In this document: piece after piece, positions 1 to 6,989 of the stretch
Layout: the number at the start of each line of letters is the position of its first letter
Numbering within the stretch: position 1 is the first letter of the stretch
NCBI GenBank assembly: GCA_036939975.1
Contig: JALLPB010000683.1
Location: forward strand, 1 to 12,500
Reading direction: 5' to 3'
Length of the DNA stretch: 12,500 bases
DNA from: Cyclostephanos tholiformis
Taxonomy: Eukaryota > Bacillariophyta > Thalassiosirophyceae > Thalassiosirales > Thalassiosiraceae
The notes under the pieces: generated by a model
Database searches by the model: none
Seen by the model: only the letters and a program-made list of their open reading frames with translations
What the model was told of the DNA's origin: nothing
Made by a program: the position numbers and the translations under genes

Positions 1-1035
1 TTGTAGGTGGCTGCTGTTTGGCCAAGCAATGTAGCAATCAACTGATAGTTGGCGGTTGCAGTGGGGGGATGTAGGGAAGGGCACGTGACCATGGCAGAAT
101 GTGTTGGGAGGGCGTTTTGGCATCATTTTGGTCAACAAATTAAGTGGCGCAAAAATAAAAGAATAAAAAATTTGTTGAGGCCTTATACGGCCACCAAACA
201 ACAGAAAATCACCTAATAATCAACTGAAAACATGCGGGCAAGAAGGAAGAGGAATGGTACAGGATGAGCAACCAGGGGGGGGCACTGGGGGATCATGATT
301 AAATAGATTCTGAGACAACCAAATAGGGAATATGGTATAATAAATATTAAATTAATCGATGAGTTTATTAAATTATTTTTTTCTCAGCCAATTTACATAA
401 TTAGAAAAATTCCTTCAACGTCGCCATCAATAATACCATTGCGAAGATGGAACCGCAAGGGTTTCACCTTGTTCACTGTAGCCACACTGCCAGACCAAGC
501 AAACGGCTCCACCATGGTAGTGTTCTTTTTATTTTGGTTGTGGACATTCATCATCCACTTGTACTTATTCCTATGTAGAAAACGAATGTGAGATGTTTAT
601 TAGATTTTTAAAGAGTAAAATATTACTATATTGTAAAGAACAGGCTCCTCGAAAAGCAAAAAATTAGTGCCAACATTCCAGAATTAATATGAGCTGAAGT
701 TGCTTAGAAATGTAACAAAATGCTCCAAGCTTAATACATGCCAGTCCTCTCTACTTCCATGCAATAATTATCTCCTTTTTCATGGTCTTCCTTCAGCTTT
801 TGTGTGTAGACAGCATGTCATCAAGCCTTTAGAATACCAAGGTAGATTTCTCCACTATGATTATTTCAGTCAATTTCTTTTGATCTCATGGACCCTGCTT
901 GGGATAAACCCTAAAAAAATAAAGGGCCCAGAGCAGGTACTCTGGAGTTGATTATTATTGTTAGTTTATCTTTTCATATATATAAATTTCCATCGGGTTG
1001 AACTTATTCAATGTGGTAGGTAGTAAAACAATATC
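1..1035. other. AT-rich region with no recognisable gene
   Basis: No recognisable protein, RNA gene or conserved domain is visible. An ORF at 700-951 begins only at TTG, has no family-like motif and is treated as chance. A G-tract block at 275-295 (G8, then CACTGGGGGATC) resembles one at 5529-5560. A small inverted repeat (CCAGAG, 6-nt spacer, CTCTGG) lies at 928-945. A 25-codon hydrophobic ORF in good start context lies at 514-591 and is listed separately. Confidence 0.5.
514..591 (+). CDS. Possible 25-aa hydrophobic microprotein or first exon
   Basis: An ATG in the context CTCCACCATGG matches the usual eukaryotic start context. It opens a 25-codon frame reading MVVFFLFWLWTFIIHLYLFL and then CRKRM before TGA. 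The peptide is almost entirely hydrophobic and ends in a basic patch, like a single membrane segment or signal anchor followed by a cytosolic stop-transfer sequence. No family is recognised, and no partner gene, clear promoter or clear splice donor follows. It could be a real microprotein, an orphaned first exon, or chance in T-rich DNA, where hydrophobic codons are common. Chance is at least as likely as the other two. Confidence 0.2.
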   Translation: MVVFFLFWLWTFIIHLYLFLCRKRM

Positions 1036-1563
1036 TCAAAGTGAGAATGTAATAATTATTGAGCACACAGATTTGTCATTGGTAATGCTGAGCGCCTTGT
1101 GCTTGGCCCAAAGCACACACTTTTTAGTGCTTTTTCTGACATCTTCAATAAAAAAGAGGATTTCAACAAAGTTCCTGAGAAGATGTCGGATCTGAGGGGT
1201 AATATTCCCCATGACCAACACATTTCTCATATAAAAAATGAGCTGATTGGATAACTCAACAATAAGCTGAACATACCAACTAATACATGATATCTTGGCA
1301 ATTGACCAAGTATATCTGTGTAGGTTGTACTGATATTCACTGAAGTACCATTTCTCCTCATGCTGTTCCTTCAAAAGAGTCATTATTATGTAAGATATAA
1401 TCTGAGGAGATTTCAGATTAGCATCGATTGAGTTTGCGGAACTCATCACATCCTCCCCAACTGACAACTATGGAAGCGCACTGGGCACTCTTCCTTCAAG
1501 CTTGATGGGTTTGGTCCACAGTACTACCAGGTTCAATGCAATTTCTACATATCTAAGTGGCAT
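1036..1563 (-). pseudogene. Broken coding fragment of unknown family
   Basis: Read on the minus strand, an open frame starts at an ATG at 1563 (MPLRYVEIALNLVVLWTKPI), meets a TAG near 1470, and stays open in the same frame for about 143 more codons to a stop at 1036. The single stop splits an otherwise continuous, protein-like frame, which suggests a recent nonsense mutation such as CAG to TAG. The second half has amphipathic stretches (for example YSWSIAK-like and FVEILFFIEDVRKSTKKC) but no motif that I can name. Directly upstream of the ATG the minus strand reads TTCTTTTTTTTAG, which looks like a splice acceptor, so this could be one exon of an old spliced gene. No upstream exon is recognised. 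Function unknown. Confidence 0.35.
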
Positions 1564-1627
1564 GAACTAAAAAAAAGAATCTAAGAGAATTATTAAGAAG
1601 AATAATAACTCACAACTTGTCTTAACC

Positions 1628-1966
1628 ATGGCGGGCTATTGGTGTAATATGTCACATACTGCCAACCATGCCAGAAAGGCAAATCAACTAAGCCAATTGA
1701 CAATGGTCAAAGAAAAAGAATTTGAAGAAAGCATGTCCAATGTTCCACCCTGTGAGATGGAGCAGGATAGAAAAATGTCTCCTGATGAGCTGAAAGATCA
1801 CCAAGACAACATTAGATCAATTAACTTGAGTGCATTGATTTTTTATGATTGGAATGTAGGAATGATGGACGTCAAATTTTCATGCAGCCAACCTGCTAGA
1901 ACAAGGAAAAAGAAAGTCACAAGGGTAGCTGGAGATGATGATGATGATGAGGATGAGGATGAATGA
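1628..1966 (+). CDS. Hypothetical protein with acidic C-terminal tail
   Basis: A 112-codon ORF starts at an ATG in good context (TTAACCATGG) and ends at TGA followed at once by TAG. The N-terminal half is polar and charged, with VKEKEFEES and SPDELKDHQDNIRS, and probably partly helical. Near the C-terminus a basic patch (TRKKKVTR) is followed by an acidic run of Asp and Glu encoded by GAT/GAG repeats. Basic-then-acidic tails are common in nuclear and chromatin proteins, but no DNA-binding fold is visible, so that is only a hint. The acidic tail could instead be a simple GAT microsatellite. The ORF diverges from the broken minus-strand fragment, 64 bp away, and the two may share a promoter if either is real. 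Confidence 0.3.
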   Translation: MAGYWCNMSHTANHARKANQLSQLTMVKEKEFEESMSNVPPCEMEQDRKMSPDELKDHQDNIRSINLSALIFYDWNVGMMDVKFSCSQPARTRKKKVTRVAGDDDDDEDEDE

Positions 1967-1975
1967 TAGCCATTT

Positions 1976-2027
1976 TGTGTAGAAAAGAATCTTAATACAC
2001 ACTGCTTTTCATGTGCAGAAAAGAATC
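1976..2027. repeat. Short direct repeat, 36-bp period
   Basis: TGTGTAGAAAAGAATC at 1976-1991 recurs as TGTGCAGAAAAGAATC at 2012-2027, with one mismatch in 16. It lies just after the stop codon of the preceding ORF. Related ATGTAGAAAA strings occur near 573 and 2321. Its role is unknown. Confidence 0.5.
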
Positions 2028-2113
2028 GAAATTGGAAATTTATTGAACAAACCGGTTGATTGTGGATGCAAAGTGGAGAGATATTCTGATTTCAATGATT
2101 GCTACTACTCTCT

Positions 2114-2215
2114 ACTCTGTCCCACAATTATTCGTAATTTTTGATGTACAGACTGTCCCATAATTATTCGTATTATTTTAATACTAATTCCTTATGAATT
2201 TCTAAGTTGTAAACC
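2114..2215 (+). repeat. Partial copy of the inverted-repeat (MITE-like) family
   Basis: ACTCTGTCCCACAATTATTC at 2114-2133, extending to GTA at 2136, is the terminal sequence of the short element described at 2804-3060. A second terminus-like start (TGTCCCATAATTATTCGTA) follows about 36 bp later. The next 50 bp, with TTTTAATACTAATTC, keep weak similarity to the element interior. The copy then fades out. It therefore looks like a truncated copy with a duplicated end, or two nested copies. The 23-nt terminus is an exact inverted match to 3036-3058. Confidence 0.6.
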
Positions 2216-2803
2216 AACTTCACCGGGTTTGGTTGGAGAGGAGTGGAAAACGATGATGCTTATGATTACCTCTCTGGATATCATCACCAATTGTTCGGGT
2301 TTTTGTCCTACATATTCTTATGTAGAAAAGGAAAACACAACCAACAACTTCCATCAACGCATTGTTATTAGAATGGTCTAATTAATAGATTGATTACGAT
2401 GAATCTTTATTGTAACAACATAATCTTATAACTCAACATGTTGGCTGGTTGTCGCTTGCAGCGGCACCGGGAGTGGAGCACCATAGCGGCCATAGGACGA
2501 CGGCGGCCACCATGGTTGGTTTGTTCATTTTTTACTAGCCTCAGCTAGCCTTTACCTGGGTAAACCACACATCACAGCATGAAATTATCGACGAAGATAA
2601 TACTGATGGCCCATGCACCGACGATAATATCATCGCAAATAATGGAGATCGACATGACCGCAGATAGCATGACCTCAGCATCACCCTTGTCTACAAAACT
2701 CTCACAGAGTTGTCATGAACCAACCCTCTCCCAAGCCAAGGCAGCTCTTCGTCAACATTACCATTTGGCAACACAATTACCAATTGGTCATGCCCTAATG
2801 AAA
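2216..2803. other. Region without a recognised gene, containing a GC-rich island
   Basis: About 2455-2515 is a GC-rich island in AT-rich surroundings. It holds a strong start context (GGCGGCCACCATGG) that opens only an 8-codon frame, MVGLFIFY. A longer frame starting at 2439 (MLAGCRLQRHREW...) ends after 36 codons. From 2579 a frame of about 100 codons runs into the inverted-repeat element at 2804, so its C-terminus is repeat-derived and it is not a normal gene. Another frame here, with IIDEDNTDGPCTDDNIIANN, looks protein-like but is interrupted. This may be a decayed gene fragment, but no family is recognised. Confidence 0.35.
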
Positions 2804-3060
2804 ATCCATCCCTTGGCGTGCCAATTTTTTTTATTTGGGCTACGGTACCTATGGTCGGTACTCTATCCTACAGTGAAAACATCTCTTAGGAGGAACTAAA
2901 TTGCAGTGCGATTTCTCCATTTTCAGGATCCGGCGATACAACGATTAGATTCAGCATAAAATTTAGCATTTTTTTATACTTGGACCTTTGTCTTAAAATT
3001 TACATAGCCCTTAATCCTGAATTAATACAAAAAAATACGAATAATTGTGGGACAGAGTGG
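2804..3060 (-). mobile_element. Short TIR element (MITE-like), copy B
   Basis: The ends are TCCATCCC at 2805-2812 and GGGACAGAGT at 3049-3058, an imperfect terminal inverted repeat. Read on the minus strand, the body aligns with copy A at 5621-5906. It shares GATAGAGTACCGA exactly (2855-2867 here, 5818-5830 there), CTGAAAATGG (2917-2926 here, 5760-5769 there), CTGCAATTTA, GGATTAAGGGC and GGCACGC in the same order. The GTCCCA-type ends beside TA dinucleotides recall Stowaway-type MITEs mobilised by Tc1/mariner transposases. No transposase is encoded here. Family assignment is by resemblance of the ends only; the homology between copies A and B is directly visible. Confidence 0.7.
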
Positions 3061-3265
3061 CATAATTTGTAGGCTTGCACACAAAAAGATGAAGGAGAGT
3101 TTGATAGATGGTTGCTCGCCACCACAGAAAAAGGTCCTACAAACCCAAACAGTGTTCGTTTAATCCACCCATATTTCTCATATGCAATCATGAATACAGC
3201 TCACGAGAGCCAATTGGACACGCAGTCATTGTGCTTCAGACGCCCAGGTTACCATAAAATAGAGT
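3061..3265. other. Intergenic stretch with no feature seen
   Basis: This AT-rich spacer lies between the MITE-like element and the 3' flank of tRNA-Sec. Nothing in it was recognised. Confidence 0.5.
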
Positions 3266-3269
3266 AAAA
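3256..3269 (-). terminator. Pol III T-run terminators of tRNA-Sec
   Basis: On the minus strand a TTTT run (plus-strand 3266-3269) begins 6 nt after the tRNA discriminator base, and a second TTTT follows at 3256-3259. Short T-runs at this distance are the normal stop signal for RNA polymerase III. No CCA is encoded at the 3' end, as expected for a eukaryotic tRNA gene. Confidence 0.75.
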
Positions 3270-3274
3270 TTCTA

Positions 3275-3361
3275 CGTGCGCAAGGTGGAATCGAACCACT
3301 GGGCCGCCAAGCCCCTACAGGTTTGAAGCCTGCACCCACCACCAGGCAGGATCATGTACAC
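3275..3361 (-). tRNA. tRNA-Sec (anticodon UCA)
   Basis: This tRNA inserts selenocysteine at recoded UGA codons. It is charged with serine and then converted by the PSTK/SepSecS route in eukaryotes. It is 87 nt long, the same length as the vertebrate tRNA. The anticodon loop is CTTCAAA with anticodon TCA (plus-strand 3324-3326), and the GCAGG/CCTGT stem matches animal tRNA-Sec. The diagnostic features are a 6-bp D stem (CCTGCC, loop TGGT, GGTGGG), a 5-bp long variable arm (GGGCT/GGCCC), a 4-bp T stem (GTGG/CCAC) with loop TTCGATT, and an extended acceptor GTGTACA/TGCGCAC, with the U-U mismatch and G-C pair of the 9-bp layout, then discriminator G. One A-C mismatch lies in the acceptor. The B box GGTTCGATTCC is intact. 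The host should therefore make selenoproteins; none is seen in this window. Confidence 0.96.
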
Positions 3362-3565
3362 ATTAAATGACAACCTCAAAAAGAAGGGATATTGACGTAT
3401 CAATATTCTATGAATAATGATACATCTATTTGATTATGTTTTGACGTTTTCGGTCGCCACCATTTAATTTCACCTCTGAGAGATCGAGTCTCTCGTATGT
3501 GTGGGTGTTTTGATTTATTTGTAAACCTTACTTATTAATAGTGTTTAAGAAAGAAGGCGCTTCCT
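3362..3565. other. Spacer between rps4 and tRNA-Sec; tRNA upstream flank
   Basis: This 204-bp spacer should contain the rps4 3' UTR and the upstream promoter region of tRNA-Sec. An inverted repeat (ATATTGA, CGTA, TCAATAT) at 3389-3406 lies 28 to 45 bp before the tRNA 5' end, where external Pol III elements sit in animals. Its centre contains TGACGTA, a bZIP-type ACGT core. A hairpin (GAGAGA, TCGAG, TCTCTC) lies at 3478-3494. No poly(A) signal is certain. Confidence 0.4.
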
Positions 3566-4351
3566 TTAGAGATCACCGCGGGCCTCGGCCTCGGCGCGCT
3601 CCTGGATGATGGTCTTCCTGATGCCACGGCCCTTGGGTAGAGTGACTTGGGGGTGATCCGCACTACCAATCACGAAAACGTTGGACTGACGAGTGGCGAA
3701 GGTGTTACCCTTCTTGTCCTTGATGGTGACGATAGAGAACGATCCGTCGTGCTTTTCGAGGTGCATGAGCTGCCCAACACGTCCGCAGTTGTGACCCCTG
3801 GTGACCATGACCATGGCGCCAATCTCGAACTTGAAAGTATCGGACATCTTACCGGTGGCGAGGGAGACCTTGACGGTGTCGTTGACCTTGACGTTGGGAT
3901 CGGGGTAACGAAGTGTGCGACCATCATGGGTTACTGCCACGGGCACCTTTCGGGAAGTCATGTACACCTTCTGGATACGGCAGAGCTTGAAGGCGGCCTC
4001 GTCCTTATCGACGCGGTGGAGGACGAAGCGTCCCTTGGTGTCGTAGAGGAGGCGGAAGCGATCGCCGCTCTTCTCGAGCTCGATGATGTCCATGAATCCC
4101 GCGGGGTAGTTGAAGTCGGTCCTGACCTTGCCGTCGACCTTCACGCATCGCTCCATGCAAATCTGCTGGCATTCCTTACCGGTAAGGGCATACTTGAGGC
4201 GCTCGCGCAGAATAATCGCGACGGGGAGGCACTCGCGAGTCTTGTGCGGGCCGGCGGAGGGCTTTGGCGCCCAAACCCCGCCCATCTTGCCGAGGTTCCA
4301 GTGGCGGGGCGCATTGAGGCGCTTTAGGTGCTTTCGGGGTCCGCGAGCCAT
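3566..4351 (-). CDS. rps4: 40S ribosomal protein S4 (eS4)
   Basis: This is a structural protein of the cytosolic small ribosomal subunit. The 261-aa product matches the usual eS4 length (human RPS4X is 263). The N-terminus MARGPRKHLKRLNAPRHW is the family signature, followed by GVWAPKPSAGPHKTRECLP. An S4-type RNA-binding region comes next (about residues 42-105, with LKYALTGKE, VDGKVRTD and YPAGFMDII), then YDTKGRFVLHRV and the central eS4 domain with THDGRTLRYPDP and VNDTVKV. A KOW-like segment follows (about 175-210, with RGHNCGRVG), then GNTFATRQSNVFVIG and LPKGRGIR. The start ATG has a good context (AACACCATGG), and no upstream in-frame ATG is better. It is intronless, complete, and rich in CpG and GC3, unlike the repeats around it, as expected for a highly expressed gene under selection. 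tRNA-Sec follows 204 bp downstream on the same strand. Confidence 0.98.
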   Translation of the reverse strand: MARGPRKHLKRLNAPRHWNLGKMGGVWAPKPSAGPHKTRECLPVAIILRERLKYALTGKECQQICMERCVKVDGKVRTDFNYPAGFMDIIELEKSGDRFRLLYDTKGRFVLHRVDKDEAAFKLCRIQKVYMTSRKVPVAVTHDGRTLRYPDPNVKVNDTVKVSLATGKMSDTFKFEIGAMVMVTRGHNCGRVGQLMHLEKHDGSFSIVTIKDKKGNTFATRQSNVFVIGSADHPQVTLPKGRGIRKTIIQERAEAEARGDL

Positions 4352-4560
4352 GGTGTTCTGTGATGAAGGATAATAGTGTAATAGGAAAAAATATGGAGTA
4401 GGAGGAGGTGTGGGCTTTTGACCGCCGCCTCTAATGTTGTATGGTGACAGGAAGCAGAGACAACGTTCTAAATAATATATTCAACATAGGAATACTACTG
4501 GGAGATGTAGAGAGTGATAGTAAACGGTATCTGAAGGCGGGAACCCTCCCGCTAAAACTT
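4352..4560 (-). promoter_or_regulatory. Probable rps4 promoter and 5' leader
   Basis: The minus-strand sequence before the ATG has pyrimidine-rich stretches (CACACCTCCTCCTACTCC), as is common in ribosomal-protein leaders. At 4536-4543 GGCGGGAA matches the E2F/DP consensus and overlaps a perfect hairpin (GCGGGA, ACCC, TCCCGC) at 4537-4552, about 190 bp from the start codon. No clear TATA box is placed. Assignment as the promoter is by position. Confidence 0.4.
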
Positions 4561-5620
4561 CTAACCCCATTGATAGTTTTAATATATGGGAAAAACTGGA
4601 AAATACCTAGTACCTAGTATCTCCTTGTTGGTGAGCCTACTTGGTCAATAGCGACCCCAAGCCACCGTACCTTTAGAGCAACGTAAAAGATCCCAAAAAG
4701 ACCCAATAAAGAAAAGTAAGGAATGCTCAGAGTTGGGCTTGACGAGAGGATCAAAATGTTACCCCATTTTCCAACATGGCCAAAAACTTCGCAAAGTTAG
4801 AGCCAATCTACGATTAGTTAACATAAACTTTTAAGTTTTTTTCAATTTTGCTGCTTCGCCATGAACTGCCAACCCCATGGCAGTAAATATGAGCAACTAT
4901 ACAGCACAGGCATCTGCCCACCATGCATGCGCAGAGGATGGTGATGGTGACTTGAAACGTCCTCATCCGCCAAATATTGGTGGAGATATTTGGTCGGATC
5001 GGTGTTTGGCTTGTGGTTGGACTTGGATTTGGAGGACTTGTGGTGTGTGTGCCTAGATAAAATAGCTAGGATAATGCAATCGAATTCTATGGACCATTGT
5101 GTGTCCATCATCATCATACCGCCGCTTTGGGACAACATTCCAACTCATACAACAATCAACTAACATGATATGGGACAGGTCTTATATTAATTACTATCAA
5201 TATGACCATTAATACGCATCATGGCAATGATGACAATGTGCACCAATGATGCAATGATGATGAAAGATGGGCACAGTTCGGCCCGCTGGACGAATTCGAC
5301 ATCACTGACTATGTGGCATCCCCCCCATACGTGTTGGCATCAAGGGACCAACGGAAGGGAGAAATATTGAGCATACTCATCGTGCAATTGGGGTCACAGG
5401 TTTTATTTAATGACACAATGTGCGTACTTGCATGTGTGATAACTTCACCAAAAATATGGTACACCCATCATGTAAATATCTATGTAGACTAATTCGGGGG
5501 CACTGTACACGATGGTGCCCTCAAAAATGGGGGGGGGGGGGTCACTGGGGGGTCTTATTATTATTTTTAGCATGCTGGAATTGGTGTCCCTATATAAACC
5601 CTGACCAACAAGGAGATAAG
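4561..5620. other. Intergenic region with no recognisable gene
   Basis: About 1 kb holds no supported gene. A minus-strand ORF at 4842-5138 is low-complexity (Met, His and Ser-Lys runs) and starts at TTG. A tandem CCTAGTA pair occurs near 4607-4621. A run of 13 G lies at 5529-5541, followed by TCACTGGGGGG, recalling 275-295. TATATAAA at 5590-5597 could be a TATA box but faces only the MITE-like element at 5621. Confidence 0.45.
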
Positions 5621-5906
5621 TACTCCTCCATCCCACATTTATTCATATTTTTGCCATTTTTTGCGTGGATTAAGGGCGATGTTAATTTTCATGAGTTGAC
5701 CCAAGTACATAAAAAATACAAAATCTGATGCTGAATCAAATGGATGCATTGGGGGGTTTCTGAAAATGGCCATATCACCCTGCAATTTAATCCCCCTAAC
5801 AGCTTTTTTGCCCATATGATAGAGTACCGAGTACCATAGCTACTGTAGGCCAACAGTTGTCAAAAATATGGCACGCTCCAAAAAAATGATGGACCGGTAC
5901 AAGTAT
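5621..5906 (+). mobile_element. Short TIR element (MITE-like), copy A
   Basis: It begins TACTCCTCCATCCCACATTT at 5621 and ends in the degenerate inverse GATGGACCGGTACAAGTA near 5906, so both ends start or stop at TA, as for Tc1/mariner-type insertions. The interior matches the reverse complement of copy B at 2804-3060 over nearly its whole length, with the shared blocks in the same order. At about 286 bp it is slightly longer than copy B. It has no coding capacity and would need a transposase from elsewhere. Both copies have diverged, which suggests old insertions. Confidence 0.7.
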
Positions 5907-6123
5907 TGATAAGATGAAAGCACAAAGGGTGGTGTAGTGTATTTATACATCATGCAAAAAAGCTACCTTCAGTGCAAGAAAAGCATAAAGAATCATTCCC
6001 AAATTTTCATACATAAAGTACTACATAAGTGGTAATTGACCAGTCAATGAGGGATTATCAGTTCGTGATGCTCCGCACATGCTGGAGAGTCAGGATTGTC
6101 CTCAATCAGTGTGAACTTAATTT
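5907..6123. other. Spacer with no feature seen
   Basis: This lies between the MITE-like element and the tRNA-like fragment. No ORF, repeat or RNA was recognised in it. Confidence 0.45.
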
Positions 6124-6183
6124 AATAAGGTAACAGCAATTCGAAATTGCTGATGCCATTGGTTCAAAACCACAACCGGCACC
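6124..6183 (+). pseudogene. Fragment resembling the 3' part of tRNA-Ser(CGA)
   Basis: A perfect 6-bp stem (CAGCAA/TTGCTG, 6134-6152) encloses the 7-nt loop TTCGAAA, which has the pattern of an anticodon loop with CGA at 6142-6144. Before it, AATAAGG resembles the end of a D arm. After it, GGTTCAAAACC fits the Pol III B box, and ACCGGC resembles the 3' acceptor strand of serine tRNAs. The acceptor 5' strand, A box and long variable arm are missing and the T stem is weak, so this is not a working tRNA. It could be a truncated tRNA gene or a tRNA-derived (SINE-like) piece at the left edge of the LINE. It may also be chance. Confidence 0.35.
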
Positions 6184-6678
6184 CCTGTAACTTACCGGAT
6201 CGGCCATGGTCAACCCCTTTTTTCCCTCAACCACAAAAAAGGCGCATTGCCAGTTTTTTACTGGTGGTCAATGTAGGAATCAGAACTACCCCTGTGCATC
6301 CGGTCCTCTTCCAATGGAACACCTCCTCTTGCATTGTATCAGCAAGAACAACAACTCCTGATGATGGTGTACACTTGTGGTCATGTCCAGCAGTAAACCC
6401 ACGCAGCGCCGGTCTAGTGTGTCCCATGTCCTTCTACGGGACAAAGACAGTTCCCCCAATGAGGGAGGAGCACCAACAGGAGACAACAATACAATGATGA
6501 TTTCACACAATAGGCTCAGGACCAAACCACCATTAGACACCATCACCTAAGACACAATCCTCCCCCACCCACCCTACCATGGCCACTGTTCAAACCACCA
6601 TGCCATCTTCAACAGCTCAGTGACTGGATGATTCCAAGCCTTGACAGTCCACATACCGTGCTGGCAGCAACCACCAAA

Positions 6679-6925
6679 GACAATGATGATACTTTTGACC
6701 CCAACCCCATGAGATAGTTCCTACACAGCATGGACAGGCAATATAGCCAATGGAGCCATCTTATGACACCGGCATTCTTTTGTGCCAGAAGTGACCAACC
6801 AGGAGGACAATGATGATGCTTTCAACCCAACCCCAGATAGTTCCTATACTGCATAGACTGACAATATTACCACTGTCGCCATCTCATGGCACTCACATTT
6901 GTCCCAAGTAGCTTCATCACAGAAT
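6679..6925 (+). repeat. Tandem duplication, 127-bp period
   Basis: GACAATGATGAT begins at 6679 and again at 6806. Both are followed by a CAACCC-rich stretch, GATAGTTCCTA, a GCAT..AC step, AATAT, and GCCATCT.ATG.CAC. Translated, both units show DNDD.F, then SSYTA, then N(I)..(A/V)I. The copies are diverged and lie in the N-terminal part of the LINE polyprotein, before the endonuclease. A weaker, older unit may precede 6679. Confidence 0.65.
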
Positions 6926-6989
6926 GCATTGCCAAAGCCTGCTGCCATGAGCCGCTGCCAAGATATATTGTCACCCTTGAGGGAGGAAG

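Noticed and set aside
2579..2899. 106-codon plus-strand ORF as a gene
   Set aside because: Its last third lies inside the MITE-like element, the start context is weak, and no family is recognised.
3478..3494. GAGAGA-TCGAG-TCTCTC as the T arm of a second tRNA
   Set aside because: The loop lacks the TTC start, and no anticodon arm, D arm or pairing acceptor could be placed around it. It is just a small hairpin in the rps4 3' flank.
3647..4327. 226-codon ORF on the plus strand opposite rps4
   Set aside because: It is the antisense shadow of a GC-rich, codon-biased gene. Its product is rich in Val, Leu, Gly and acidic residues with no family signature.
4842..5138. 98-codon minus-strand ORF
   Set aside because: It starts at TTG, consists of Met, His and Ser/Lys low-complexity runs, and has no recognisable motif.
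6147..6546. Overlapping ORFs on both strands at the LINE head
   Set aside because: They are short frames in decayed LINE N-terminal DNA with no conserved motif.
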